Assembly (NCBI RefSeq): GCF_946479885.1
Contig: NZ_CAMLHM010000004.1
Location: 60,051-124,050, forward strand
Direction of reading: 5' to 3'
Source of the DNA: an uncultured Devosia sp.
GTDB lineage: Bacteria; Pseudomonadota; Alphaproteobacteria; Rhizobiales; Devosiaceae
DNA: 64,000 bases
The stretch's first letter is position 1. Every line of letters starts with the position of its first letter. Below are positions 53,990 to 63,524 of the stretch, piece after piece. The notes beneath the pieces are model-generated. The model made no database searches and was not told where the DNA came from. It saw only the letters and a list, made by a program, of their open reading frames with translations. A program made the position numbers and the translations under genes.

Positions 53990-54814
53990 ATGCCCGCATT
54001 CGCATCCATTGCCCCCGACAAACTTGCCCGTCTTCTTGGTACCGCAAAGGCGCCGATCATCATCGACGTCCGTGAGGACGAGGGGTTGGAGGCCGACCAG
54101 CGGCTGATCCCTGCCTCGATCCACCTTCCTTACGCCACCGCTGAGCAATGGGCAGCGTCCTATCGAGGGAAGTCCGTTGCCGTGACCTGCCAGCGCGGCA
54201 AAAAGCTTGCCGAAGGCGCGGCAGCCTGGCTCCGTCACTACGGCGCCAACGCGGAGGTTGTTGAAGGCGGCTTCGAAGCCTGGCGCGATGCTGGCTTGCC
54301 CCTTGTCCCGCTCTCGACCCTTCCCAAGCGCAGCAGCACCGGTTCCACTGTCTGGGTTACCCGTTCACGGCCCAAGATCGATCGCATTGCATGCCCGTGG
54401 CTGATCCGGCGCTTCGTCGATCCTGCGGCGGTCTTCCTTTTTGTGGCCCCCGCCGAAGTCGACGCCGTGGCGGAACGTTTTGGGGCAACGCCCTTCGATG
54501 TGGAGGGTGTTTTCTGGAGTCACCGGGGCGAGCTTTGTACCTTTGATGTCATGGTCGCGGAGTTCGGACTCACGGCTGAGCCCATCAACCGCATGGCCGC
54601 AATCGTCCGTGGTGCCGACACCGACCGGCTAGACCTCGCGCCCGAGGCCGCGGGCCTTCTCGCCCTATCGCTCGGCCTTTCCCGCATGTTCGCCGACGAT
54701 CTGGAGCAGCTCGAGGCGGGCATTCTGCTCTACGATGCGCTCTATCGCTGGGCCCGAGATGCCACCGAGGAGACGCACAACTGGCCGGCTACTGGCGGCA
54801 AGGCCGCCAAATGA
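53990..54814 (+). CDS. chrB: Rhodanese-ChrB fusion, chromate resistance regulator/protein
   Basis: 274 aa. Residues 1-105 are a rhodanese domain (IIIDVREDEGLEADQRLIPAS, active-site loop VTCQRGKKLAEG with its Cys). From about residue 125 the ChrB C-terminal domain follows (WVTRSRPKIDRIACPWLIRRFVDP, FWSHRGELCTFDVMV). AGGA lies nine bases before the ATG. Works with ChrA in chromate resistance, probably as sensor or reductase. Its stop overlaps chrA's start by 4 bp. Confidence 0.9.
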   Translation: MPAFASIAPDKLARLLGTAKAPIIIDVREDEGLEADQRLIPASIHLPYATAEQWAASYRGKSVAVTCQRGKKLAEGAAAWLRHYGANAEVVEGGFEAWRDAGLPLVPLSTLPKRSSTGSTVWVTRSRPKIDRIACPWLIRRFVDPAAVFLFVAPAEVDAVAERFGATPFDVEGVFWSHRGELCTFDVMVAEFGLTAEPINRMAAIVRGADTDRLDLAPEAAGLLALSLGLSRMFADDLEQLEAGILLYDALYRWARDATEETHNWPATGGKAAK

Positions 54815-56190
54815 CCGCCCCGGCAATGGACAGTTCCTCCGCCTCGGTCGTGCCCCGGCGTCCCACCCTCCGCGAGGCAACTGCGGTCTGGGCGAGGATC
54901 GGGTTTCTGAGCTTCGGGGGCCCGGCTGGGCAAATCGCCCTCATACACAAGGAACTCGTCGAGGAACGGCGCTGGATCGCCGAGAGCCGGTTCCTGCACG
55001 CTCTCAACTTCTGCATGCTACTGCCAGGGCCCGAGGCGCAGCAACTCGCCACCTATATCGGTTGGCTCCTTCATGGAACGAGAGGCGGCGTCATCGCTGG
55101 CACGCTTTTTGTGCTTCCGGGCTTTTTCGTCATTATGGGACTGTCCGCGCTCTATGCAGGCTTCCACGAGGCGACCTGGCTCGCGAGTGTCTTCTTTGGG
55201 CTCAAAGCGGCCGTGCTCGCCATAGTTATCGAGGCCGTCATTCGCGTGGGACGCCGGGCGCTCAAGAACGGGGTAATGGTCGGCATCGCGGCCATCGCCT
55301 TCATAGCCCTCTTCCCGTTCAACGCCCCGTTCCCGATCGTCGTTCTCGTAGCCGGCATTGTCGGCTATGTCGGCACAAAGGCAAATCCTGCCATTTTTTC
55401 TGCCGGAGTGCACAAGGCAGCGGCGCCGGATTTACCATCGGTCATCGGCGACGGATTTGTCGAAACGCGCCCGCCGTTGCGGATGATGATCCGGACGGTG
55501 TTGGTCTGGCTCGCCCTGTGGCTGCTCCCCCTGCTGGTCATCACCCCCGCACTGGGCTGGTCGAGCACTATGGCGTCGCTCTGGGTATTCTTCTCGCAAA
55601 TGGCGGTGGTGACCTTTGGCGGAGCCTATGCCGTTCTTGCCTATGTGGCGCAGGAAGCGGTGCAGAGCTTCGGCTGGCTCCAGCCCGGCGAGATGGTCGA
55701 CGGCCTTGCGTTGGCGGAGACCACACCCGGGCCGCTCGTCATGGTCCTGAGCTTTGTCGGCTTCCTCGCCGCCTATCGCGACCCGGTCGGTCTCAATCCT
55801 ATGGTCGCGGGCCTCATTGGCGGGGCCCTCACCACCTGGGTGACCTTCGTTCCGTGCTTCCTCTGGATTTTCCTGGGAGCGCCCTACATCGAGCGACTGC
55901 GCTCCAACAAGGCCTTGTCCGGGGCGCTGAGCGCCATCACGGCTGCCGTTGTCGGAGTGATACTCAACCTTGCCATCTGGTTCGGCCTGCACGTGCTGTT
56001 TCGCGTGGTGGGCACGTTTCAGGCTGGGCCGATCACGATCGTGAGCCCGGACTGGTCTTCAATCAACTGGGTGGCCGTGGCCGTGAGTGCCCTCGCCGTT
56101 CTCTGCCTCTTCCGGCTGAAGCTCGGCATCCTGCGGACCCTGGCCACGTGCGGCGTTCTCGGGCTGTTGGTCATGGTACTGCCCGCCTAG
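54811..56190 (+). CDS. chrA: Chromate efflux transporter ChrA
   Basis: 459 aa, the long (two-domain) CHR form with about 12 helices. First domain: FLSFGGPAGQIALIHKELVEERRW and LLPGPEAQQLATYIGW; second: VVTFGGAYAVLAYVAQEAV and ETTPGPLVMVLSFVGFLAAY. Both Pro-Gly-Pro motifs are intact. Exports chromate across the inner membrane. Translationally coupled to chrB. Confidence 0.95.
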   Translation: MTAPAMDSSSASVVPRRPTLREATAVWARIGFLSFGGPAGQIALIHKELVEERRWIAESRFLHALNFCMLLPGPEAQQLATYIGWLLHGTRGGVIAGTLFVLPGFFVIMGLSALYAGFHEATWLASVFFGLKAAVLAIVIEAVIRVGRRALKNGVMVGIAAIAFIALFPFNAPFPIVVLVAGIVGYVGTKANPAIFSAGVHKAAAPDLPSVIGDGFVETRPPLRMMIRTVLVWLALWLLPLLVITPALGWSSTMASLWVFFSQMAVVTFGGAYAVLAYVAQEAVQSFGWLQPGEMVDGLALAETTPGPLVMVLSFVGFLAAYRDPVGLNPMVAGLIGGALTTWVTFVPCFLWIFLGAPYIERLRSNKALSGALSAITAAVVGVILNLAIWFGLHVLFRVVGTFQAGPITIVSPDWSSINWVAVAVSALAVLCLFRLKLGILRTLATCGVLGLLVMVLPA

Positions 56191-56543
56191 GCCGCGCCCC
56201 ATCGGTTAATGTCTGCTATCGCCTCTTGGCCGCCAAAAGCTGCCAGTCCGCTACCGGCCCCGACTCTGCCTTTCCGCTTAGCGCCCAACCGCCATTCGCG
56301 ATTTCCCGAAAGCAGACCGTCAGCAAGGTGATCTGGGTCGGCTGCAATGGGCTGGATCACCGACAGCCCGCCTTTCGAAAGGCCTACAAGGAAGCAGACG
56401 TCGGCCATTTGCGAACTTGGAGCCTGTTGCAGATGCTAGCTTCAGCAAAGGTTCAGGCGGAAGCTGCGCCGAATGCGGTGCCCTTCTTGCTCCCCTACCT
56501 ACGAAGGTGCGTAATCTGAATTCGGTAAACGCAAAGGCGGCCC
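56191..56543. other. Intergenic, no gene seen
   Basis: Frames on both strands are of low quality and without ribosome sites. The composition and the repeated short palindromes (for example CGCCTCTTGGCCGCC...) resemble the unassigned intergenic remnants seen after horizontally acquired modules in related genomes. It separates the convergent chrA and aminotransferase genes. Confidence 0.4.
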
Positions 56544-57872
56544 TCAACCCGCCACCTGGGCGACGGCGCGCTCCATGGACGCGAGGAACAGGTCGACATG
56601 CTCGGCCTGGCACACAAGCGGCGGCCGCACCTTGAGGATGTCTTCATGAGCTCCCGTCGTGCTGATGAGCACCCCATCCTCCCGCATGGCGTTCACCACG
56701 TCCACGGCCAGCGCCCGCCTTTGCGCCGGCGGAGTCGTCTCAAGGCCCATGTCGATGCCGAAGAATAGTCCCGCGTTCCGGATGGCGCGAAGCGCCTGAT
56801 GCTGCCTGGCGATGTCCTCCAGTCCGGCTCGGAGCCGCTCACCCATGGCCAGCACGTTCCGAGGAATCCGGTCCCGCTGCAGGATCGTCAGCACAGCGTC
56901 CGCCGTGGCGATGCCCACCGTGTTTCCCGCAAAGGTATTGGAGTAGCGGGCCGTGGCGCCGAATTTGTCCATGGGTGCCCTGCGCCCAACTACGGCGCCA
57001 ATTGGAAAGCCATTGCCCATCGGCTTGCCGAGCGTGACGAGGTCCGGGACGACCCCGTGCCGCTCAAAACCCCACATATGCGCCCCGGTCCGCCCGAAGC
57101 CCGGTTGAACCTCGTCCGCAATGAGCAGACCGCCGGCCCCGCGCACCGCAGCAACGCCCTTGGCGATAAAGCCGGGCGGGTCCACCCACACGCCGTCGCT
57201 GGAGAAGATGCTGTCGATGAGCAATGCGGCGACGCCGATACCGCGACGGTTGAGGTCGAGGATGGCTGCGCGCACTTGCGCCTCGAAGAAATCGGCGGCC
57301 TGTGCTTCGGGCACCCCTTCTGGACCAGGAAGGGAGACCATGCGGACATTGGGGCTCAGCTTGACGGCATCGCCCAGGTTGGGAGACACCGCGGCAACAG
57401 CGGCGCTTGTGCCGTGATAGGCATAGGCCGATACGATCACGCCTTCATTGCCGCTGGCTAATCGCGCAATACGCAAGGCGAGGTCGTTGGACTCGCTGCC
57501 CGTGCAGGTGAAGACGACACGATCGATCTCTTCCGGGAAGGTTCCGACCAGCCGTTCCGCATAGTCGATGAGTCTTGGTTCGAGATAGCGCGTATTGGCG
57601 CTGATCCTGCCGGCCTGTTCGGCCATTGCCGCATTCACTTCCGGATGACAGTGACCCAGAGACGGGACGTTGTTGTAGAAGTCCAAATAGGCTCGTCCGT
57701 CGGGATCGTAGAGCCACATGCCCTCACCGCGAACGAAGTGCACCGGCCGGCGGTATTGCAGCCGATATGACGAGCCCAGAACGCTATCGCGACGAGCAAT
57801 CAGCCCGGACTCGCGGCGGGGAAGCTCGACTTCGCCGGGTCTGTAGCGATTGGGCATGAGATCTGTGGACAT
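56544..57872 (-). CDS. Class III aminotransferase, AGXT2L/phospho-lyase-like
   Basis: 442 aa. PLP fold type I: LYDPDGRAYLDFYNNVPSLGHCHPEV, VFTCTGSESNDLALRIAR, LLIADEVQPGFGRTGAHMWGFE, and the PLP lysine in DLVTLGKPMGNGFPIGAVV. This is the AGXT2L1/2 look, whose characterised members are phospho-lyases acting on phosphoethanolamine or 5-phosphohydroxylysine. The kinase gene next door supports that. Otherwise it could be an ordinary omega-aminotransferase. Confidence 0.88.
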   Translation of the reverse strand: MSTDLMPNRYRPGEVELPRRESGLIARRDSVLGSSYRLQYRRPVHFVRGEGMWLYDPDGRAYLDFYNNVPSLGHCHPEVNAAMAEQAGRISANTRYLEPRLIDYAERLVGTFPEEIDRVVFTCTGSESNDLALRIARLASGNEGVIVSAYAYHGTSAAVAAVSPNLGDAVKLSPNVRMVSLPGPEGVPEAQAADFFEAQVRAAILDLNRRGIGVAALLIDSIFSSDGVWVDPPGFIAKGVAAVRGAGGLLIADEVQPGFGRTGAHMWGFERHGVVPDLVTLGKPMGNGFPIGAVVGRRAPMDKFGATARYSNTFAGNTVGIATADAVLTILQRDRIPRNVLAMGERLRAGLEDIARQHQALRAIRNAGLFFGIDMGLETTPPAQRRALAVDVVNAMREDGVLISTTGAHEDILKVRPPLVCQAEHVDLFLASMERAVAQVAG

Positions 57873-57901
57873 GTGCAGCTGCCTATTTGGGTGCGCAATA
57901 T

Positions 57902-59083
57902 TCAGGTCAACGGCTTGGCCGGTTGTGGTGACGATATAGCCGCCAGGACGGCCGCCTCGGCCGAGGCGGCATCAAGGCGCGTCAGGATTGCAAGGCCACG
58001 TTCGGCGCGCGCGACGTTCTTGTTGATGTACCCAGCGTCGTCCGGAAAGAGGTGGGAGCGCCAATAGTTGATCAGGATCAGCGCGCTTTGCCGCGCCCGC
58101 ATCAATCCGACAAGCAGCCGCGCTTCCAGCCCGCCCAGCGGAATGACCGAGGCATAGCCCGCAATGAGATGTTCGGCCCCACCAAGGGCAAGATCTGGAT
58201 CGGTGACCATGTGGCCGGCCGCGATTGCGAGATCTTGTATCCTAGGGCTCCAGCAGCCGTCGCCGAAATCGATGAAGCCTATGCCCTGGTCGGTCAGTAT
58301 CATGTTGAAGGGGCTGGGGTCATTGTGCGTGACCTGCCAGGCTAAGTTCGCCAGTTCAGGGGCCACAGTGTCCGAATAGTTCGCCATTGCGGCACGGACC
58401 TGGTCGGCAATCCTGCCGGCAGGCAGGTATTGCTGGAACGACATCAGCTGCGGCCAGCACCCGATATGCCAAAGGACAGGTCGGTCAGCGGCCGGCGGCC
58501 GGACATGCTCGAGGGCTTTGTCAAGCTGGGCGAGTGCACAGCCGGTGCGGAAAAGCAGATCTGGGGATGGGACTTCCCGGTGGAGTGGGACACCGTCGAT
58601 GCGAGTTTGCAGATAGCCGAAGACCCCTCCGTCCTCAAACGTCCGGCTGCCGGTCCTGGCATGGACCAACTGGGGAACGACGAAGCCGCTTGCCCCGTCC
58701 AGTTCTGCAAGAGCCGCCGCCTGGAAACCGAAGCTGTCCGATGCCTCCGGGCGGGTCGAAGTTTTGAGGATCAGCCTGCTTCCGTCGGGCAACTGCACCT
58801 CGGCAGTGCGCTCGACCTCGGAAGACAGAATAGTGACCGTTCCGGTCAGTGCATAATGACGACTGAGCAGTGCCGCTGAACCATCGAGTTCGTCACGGTC
58901 AGGGAGCGCCGCCAGGATTGCCGCCGCGGCGCGAAAGTAACTCCCGTCTGAACCGGCCGAGCTGGACGCGGCACCGGGCGCCGTCGGCCTGGAACGGTCG
59001 GACTGACCAAGGTCTTCAATTGGGTTCGGATGATGGAGCGTATGCAATTTCAGGTCCTCGGCGGTCGGCGGAATCATGCCCAT
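57902..59083 (-). CDS. Small-molecule kinase (APH family, hydroxylysine-kinase-like)
   Basis: 393 aa from the ATG at 59083 (MGMIPPTAEDLKLH; weak ribosome site, second ATG 59077). About 75 N-terminal residues look disordered, then the APH fold: LTGTVTILSSEVERTAEVQLPDGSRLILK, catalytic WQVTHNDPSPFNMILTDQG (HNDxxxxN) and IGFIDFGDGCWSPRIQDLAIA. Resembles AGPHD1/HYKK kinases. It precedes the phospho-lyase-like gene, 29 bp apart, in one operon. Confidence 0.85.
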   Translation of the reverse strand: MGMIPPTAEDLKLHTLHHPNPIEDLGQSDRSRPTAPGAASSSAGSDGSYFRAAAAILAALPDRDELDGSAALLSRHYALTGTVTILSSEVERTAEVQLPDGSRLILKTSTRPEASDSFGFQAAALAELDGASGFVVPQLVHARTGSRTFEDGGVFGYLQTRIDGVPLHREVPSPDLLFRTGCALAQLDKALEHVRPPAADRPVLWHIGCWPQLMSFQQYLPAGRIADQVRAAMANYSDTVAPELANLAWQVTHNDPSPFNMILTDQGIGFIDFGDGCWSPRIQDLAIAAGHMVTDPDLALGGAEHLIAGYASVIPLGGLEARLLVGLMRARQSALILINYWRSHLFPDDAGYINKNVARAERGLAILTRLDAASAEAAVLAAISSPQPAKPLT

Positions 59084-59129
59084 GTTCGCGAAGGATTGGG
59101 TGCCGGGCGTAGGACCGGCACCCCGAGCG

Positions 59130-59798
59130 TCAGATGCCGAAGACGCCCGGCAGCTGCGACACATCCTTGATCTCGGTATATTCGTAATAGGGGTTGGCCG
59201 GCTCATGGCGGCGATTGACCCAGACCTTGCTCTTGATGCCCAGGTCATAGGCGGACATCAGGTCGTGGCGGAAGGACGAGGAGACATGGGTGATGTCTTC
59301 CGGCCCGCAGCCGAGCATGTCGAACATGTATTCGAACGCCTGGAAATGCGGCTTGTAGGCGCCCGCGTCTTCCGCCGTAAAGACAGCGTGAATTGGCGCG
59401 CCGAGCTTGGCCACGTTGGAGGGGATCTGAGCGTTCATTGAGTTAGTCAGGAGGACGAGTGGGATCTCCTTGGCGAGTCTGGCCAAGCCTTCCGGCACAT
59501 CCGGATGCGGGCCCCAGGACGGGATGCGGTTGTAAATCGTCTGCGCATCCTCGGGCCGGAAAGCGACCTTGGTACGCCGGCAGGTGCGCTCGAGGGCGTT
59601 GTGGACGACCTCGGCATAGGGCTTCCAGGCCTGCATCACTTCGTCGATGCGATAACCCTGGAAGTTCTTGATGAATTCGTCCATGCGCGGCCCATCCAGC
59701 AGGTCGCCGAACAAATCTCGCGCGGCTTCCGCCATCTGGAAGTTGATCAGCGTGCCGTGGCAATCGAAGGTTACGAATTTCGGCCGAAAGCGATCCAT
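59130..59798 (-). CDS. HAD-superfamily hydrolase (haloacid dehalogenase type II-like)
   Basis: 222 aa. Motif I TFDCHGTLINF (nucleophile Asp about residue 11; the usual Asp/Tyr two positions later is His), motif II VLLTNSMN, motif III Lys in AGAYKPHFQAFEYM, motif IV VSSSFRHDLMSAYDLG. May dephosphorylate or dehalogenate a small compound. First gene of the HAD-kinase-phospho-lyase operon (46 bp before the kinase). The changed motif I makes plain dehalogenation doubtful. Confidence 0.88.
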   Translation of the reverse strand: MDRFRPKFVTFDCHGTLINFQMAEAARDLFGDLLDGPRMDEFIKNFQGYRIDEVMQAWKPYAEVVHNALERTCRRTKVAFRPEDAQTIYNRIPSWGPHPDVPEGLARLAKEIPLVLLTNSMNAQIPSNVAKLGAPIHAVFTAEDAGAYKPHFQAFEYMFDMLGCGPEDITHVSSSFRHDLMSAYDLGIKSKVWVNRRHEPANPYYEYTEIKDVSQLPGVFGI

Positions 59799-60497
59799 GT
59801 CCCTTGTTCCTGTAATGTGGGCTTAAAACAAGGCTAACGACGTTCATTCGGAATATTGTGCTGGAGTGCTCACCGCTTCAGCACATGTCCCTTTATCGGC
59901 GGGCAATCCCGCGCAAATGTGCGTGCCCGGCGAAGACGCGGCCCAAGCCCGGTTTCGTAGTCCGAAACCGAATTGGCACGGCCAGCTGCCTTGCACGCAT
60001 GCGCCTTGGGGAGCAGCTCTTCCAGTCTATGCGGGATGCTTGCTTTTGGGAAACATCAGCAGCTGCGCGTATGGCGCAAATTGGGTCGAGGCCGTCAGTC
60101 AGCAAGACCTCCCATTCCGGCCGTCCACCCGTCTGAAGGCAGTTCGCCTTCACTTCGCGGAGCGTCCAGTTCGGGGTGAATGCAGTCAGTCCGCTTTCAG
60201 TAGCGTCGGTGAAAGCGGGCGTGGCTGGTCTGGCAAAGTTGGGGCTATTTGCCGACCGTCCGCCTTTGGTTCGGTCGGAGCTATAGCGGACTGTACCGGA
60301 GCCGCTTTCTCGCCGCTGGTATCTTCTTCGCAGCTCGCCGTTGACCACTAACCTCCCACCACCCTTCGGGCCTCAGGGTTTCCATACCCGACACGGGCAT
60401 CGACCAACCCGTGCAGTAGGCATTTGGTGGGACTCGTCGTCTAAGTTCGACAGTATCGACACGACCTCCTGTCCATCCAGCGAAGGAAAATCTTCAA
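59799..60497. other. Long intergenic region, no gene supported
   Basis: About 700 bp between the HAD operon and the AraC gene. Frames on both strands (up to 160 codons) are not protein-like, with no ribosome sites or domains. It probably holds the divergent promoters of the HAD operon and the AraC gene. Confidence 0.45.
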
Positions 60498-61172
60498 ATG
60501 GTCCAGAGACATACCCGCCGCTCTTCATCGCACCCTTGGATCGACACGATATGGCGGACCATCTCGCTCGAGGATGGCATTTACCGGGCGACGCCAGACG
60601 GATCATGGGACCTGATCCTGAGCTATGGGCCGGATGGTCAACCGACCCTTTGGCTAACAGGTCAAGCGACCGAGCCGGTTGATGTGCCCTATCTCGGCGG
60701 GTCGCACGCGGTGGTCGTCTCCTTTGCCGCTCATGTGTTTCTGACAACTGAGAAGCCGGTACTCACCGGCGCGACAACCCGCCTGCTGCCAGTTCAGGGC
60801 GACCACTTCGAGCTGGATGGTGTTAAATTGCCCCTGCCCACCTTTGAGGCTGCCGAAGCCCTCGTCGACAAGATGATCGCCGCCGGTCTGTTACAGTCCA
60901 ATGATCTCGTCGCCAAGGCGTTCAGCGTCAATCCAAAGGCTGCCTCCAGGCGGTCGGTGCAGCAGCATTTCAAGACGACCACCGGCATAACACAGAAGGA
61001 CTTCGAGCAGATTCGCCGCGCGCAGGAGGCAGTGCGGCTGCTGAAATCCGGCGCCAGCGCAGCGTCAGTCGCCACTGATCTCGGCTATACTGACCAGCCG
61101 CATATGATCAAGTCCATCAAGAAGATCATGGGGCACCTGCCCTCCAACCTTGATCCGGTCCACAAGATCTAG
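60498..61172 (+). CDS. AraC-family regulator
   Basis: 224 aa, ATG 60498 with AAGGA about ten bases upstream. N-terminal effector-like domain (DGIYRATPDGSWDLILSYGPDG, of the DUF6597 type) and C-terminal AraC HTH (RRSVQQHFKTTTGITQKDFEQIRRAQEAVRLLKSG, SVATDLGYTDQPHMIKSIKKIMGHLP). Ends 7 bp from the convergent winged-helix gene. Targets unknown. Confidence 0.9.
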   Translation: MVQRHTRRSSSHPWIDTIWRTISLEDGIYRATPDGSWDLILSYGPDGQPTLWLTGQATEPVDVPYLGGSHAVVVSFAAHVFLTTEKPVLTGATTRLLPVQGDHFELDGVKLPLPTFEAAEALVDKMIAAGLLQSNDLVAKAFSVNPKAASRRSVQQHFKTTTGITQKDFEQIRRAQEAVRLLKSGASAASVATDLGYTDQPHMIKSIKKIMGHLPSNLDPVHKI

Positions 61173-61179
61173 TCTTCAC

Positions 61180-62250
61180 CTACACGCTTTGCAGGACCGG
61201 CACGCCGTGAAAGCGCGATAGCCTGGCCAACTGCGCCTCGATCAATGCAGGTTCGACAGGGGCCACGTCGCTTCCAAACTGCAGGTGCACCTTTCCCGAC
61301 TTTGAGCCGAGCGTTTTCTGCCAGGACCCGACCAGACGACCATTGAGCAGCAGGCTCGGCTGGAAGAACGTGATCGCCTCGTCCGAAACGCCGGACACGC
61401 GGTCATAGGCGGTGCGGTCCTTATAGGCGACTAGAAGCTCGTCAAACGGCGACAAGAGGCGCAGCGTGTCTTCCGAGGGCTGCGCGAGCGGCGCTCCTTC
61501 AGGGTTAGACCAAAGAGTCGCGTCGCCGGTGACCTGCGACTCAAGCCATTGCCCAGCCAGTCGGATTGCCTCGCGCGCCTCCGTCAGTGACAGACCCGAC
61601 CACCAGGCAAAATCGCGATCGGTGGCTGGTCCGTGACTCTGGAAATAGCGCATGGCGAGCGCTTCTAGGGCCGCATCGCGATCCAGCGCCCGGCTGTCCA
61701 CCGCCGGGAGCCAGTCGTCCAGCAACACGAAAGTGGGCTGTTTTCCGCGATGCGGCCCAAAACAGATCAATCCTTCCTGGGCCCAGTAGCCCAGGATGTG
61801 CAGCCCGGCTCCCTTGGCAGTGGTGATGCCGTCATGCTCCAGCCGGGCATAGATTTCCGGCCGGGTCAGAGCGCCATCGCGTAGGGCGCTTTCGAGGACC
61901 TTGCGTCCGTGCGTGAGAATAGAAAGATCGAGTCCCATGCTCCGCAACACGGACCACGAACGCTCATTCTGGCGCTTGCCGGTAAGTGCGAGTATCCAGC
62001 GCAGGTCGGCTGCGGGGACAAAGTGGATCGTCCCGCGCAAGGGCCAGGTCCGAACGATCTGCTGCTCGGCGATCGCCTGGTGGACATCATCGGCCGTCAA
62101 GTCCTCGGACCTTTGCCCGATGGCCCAGAAGGCGCTGCCAAAATCCTGCGCCTGTATCGCGCCGAACCATTCCACAATCTGGAGGACGGAGGCGGCAGGG
62201 GCGCCAGTCAGGAACTGTTTCTGGCAGCGGATCAGGGCAAGATCGGACAT
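61180..62250 (-). CDS. AlkZ/YcaQ-like winged-helix DNA-binding protein
   Basis: 356 aa. HTH_42 family: FGAIQAQDFGSAFWAIGQR (the QAQD motif aligns with the QxQ/QxD catalytic loop of AlkZ/AlkX glycosylases), TWPLRGTIHFVPAADLRWIL, GYWAQEGLICFGPHRGKQPTFVLLDDW, and LLSPFDELLVAYKDR. AlkZ-type enzymes unhook or remove alkylated bases; many HTH_42 members have unknown targets. Sits between an AraC gene and an epoxide hydrolase gene, 26 bp after the latter on the same strand. Confidence 0.85.
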   Translation of the reverse strand: MSDLALIRCQKQFLTGAPAASVLQIVEWFGAIQAQDFGSAFWAIGQRSEDLTADDVHQAIAEQQIVRTWPLRGTIHFVPAADLRWILALTGKRQNERSWSVLRSMGLDLSILTHGRKVLESALRDGALTRPEIYARLEHDGITTAKGAGLHILGYWAQEGLICFGPHRGKQPTFVLLDDWLPAVDSRALDRDAALEALAMRYFQSHGPATDRDFAWWSGLSLTEAREAIRLAGQWLESQVTGDATLWSNPEGAPLAQPSEDTLRLLSPFDELLVAYKDRTAYDRVSGVSDEAITFFQPSLLLNGRLVGSWQKTLGSKSGKVHLQFGSDVAPVEPALIEAQLARLSRFHGVPVLQSV

Positions 62251-62276
62251 GGCGGTGGTTCCGGCAGTGGGAGATA

Positions 62277-63524
62277 CTAGGCCCGCAGTGGAGCAAGGAA
62301 GGTTCTGAGATCGGCGACGAGGCGGTCAGGGTGCTCCATGGCCGGAAAATGGCCGCCATCGGCATACTCGGTCCAATGCGGCACTGCCTTCATCGGGTCG
62401 ATCAAGGCGCGGGTCAGCGCATCGGAATTGAAGGCAATCACGCCCTTGGGTGTTGCTGTCTGTGCGCCCCAGCCCATGGCTCGGAAACTCTCCCAAAGCG
62501 CGTTTGCCGATCCGGCGCCGCCGCCTCCATGCCAGTAGGTAGATGCGATGGCAAAGAACTGATCAAGATCGACCGCGTCTTCGATCAGCGGCTTTTTCGG
62601 ATCGGTCCAGGCGGCGAATTTCTCGGCGATCCAGGCCAGCTGCCCGATCGGCGAGTCATTGAGCGCATAGCCGAGCGTCTTGGGTCGCGACGTCTGGATG
62701 GCCAGGTATCCGTTCCTGTCCGCCATGCCGGCGAAGCGTTCACGCAACGTCGCCTTCTGCGCTTCGGTCAGGTCGGTGCGGGCCAGGCTCGCCTCCTGCA
62801 TGAAGGACGCAACCGCCACGGCGGTATCGCTGTCCGTCCCGGTATGGAGGCCAATCACCCGGCCCGCCGCCAAGGTGTCAAGTTCGCCGGCAATGCCGGC
62901 CCCCATATCGGTGCCATGTACGGCAAAGCGGTCGTAGCCCAGGGACGAGACCAGATCGAGAACCGCACCGGCAATCTTGCCCATGTTCCAGCCGGGCGTG
63001 GTCGGGGCCGGCGACAGGCCAAATCCGGGGAGTGTCGGCGCAATGACGTGGAAGGCGTCGCTGGCCTTTCCACCATGTGCCGTTGGGTTGGTCAGGGGCT
63101 CGAAGATCTTGAGATATTCGAGGCTCGAGCTGGGCCAGCCATGCAGCAGGACAAGTGGAATGGCGTTCGGCTCCGCTGAGCGAATGTGGAAGGCGTGCAT
63201 GTCCTGGCCCTCATGGGTGAACAGAACCTGTTCGAAACGGTTGATGCCTTGTTCGTGTGCAGACCAGTCGAAACTGACCCACCGGTCCGCGAGCTGGCGG
63301 AGGTAGTCACCCGGAACACCGCGCCCCCAGTTGCCCGGTTCCACCTCGACCGGCCAGCGCGCCTTGGTCAGGCGCTCCCCAAGCGCGGCGACGTCTTCGG
63401 CGGAAATGGCGAGGCGAAAGGGCTTGAGATTGGTCACGGTGGTCTCCTGTGAAAGCGCTGATTTGCCCGCGAGGCTGCTGAGGGCTGCCGAGGCGGCAAT
63501 GGCAACGAAATGGCGGCGGTTCAT
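62277..63524 (-). CDS. Epoxide hydrolase (EHN, alpha/beta hydrolase), exported
   Basis: 415 aa with a Tat-like signal (MNRRHFVAIAASAALSSLAGKSALSQ, RR motif). N-terminal EHN domain (KPFRLAISAEDVAALGERLTKARWP) and alpha/beta hydrolase core: LVLLHGWPSSSLEYLKI (oxyanion), FAVHGTDMGAGIAGELD (nucleophile Asp), GGHFPAMEHPDRLVADL (His). Hydrolyses epoxides to diols in the periplasm. Divergent from a second EHN gene at the window end. Confidence 0.9.
   Translation of the reverse strand: MNRRHFVAIAASAALSSLAGKSALSQETTVTNLKPFRLAISAEDVAALGERLTKARWPVEVEPGNWGRGVPGDYLRQLADRWVSFDWSAHEQGINRFEQVLFTHEGQDMHAFHIRSAEPNAIPLVLLHGWPSSSLEYLKIFEPLTNPTAHGGKASDAFHVIAPTLPGFGLSPAPTTPGWNMGKIAGAVLDLVSSLGYDRFAVHGTDMGAGIAGELDTLAAGRVIGLHTGTDSDTAVAVASFMQEASLARTDLTEAQKATLRERFAGMADRNGYLAIQTSRPKTLGYALNDSPIGQLAWIAEKFAAWTDPKKPLIEDAVDLDQFFAIASTYWHGGGGAGSANALWESFRAMGWGAQTATPKGVIAFNSDALTRALIDPMKAVPHWTEYADGGHFPAMEHPDRLVADLRTFLAPLRA

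Noticed and set aside
54735..56519. Frame of 594 codons overlapping chrA
   Set aside because: Arg/Ser-rich alternate-frame translation of chrA; no domain.
59866..60351. Plus-strand frame of 161 codons upstream of the AraC gene
   Set aside because: No ribosome site, no domain and a composition unlike its neighbours' proteins.
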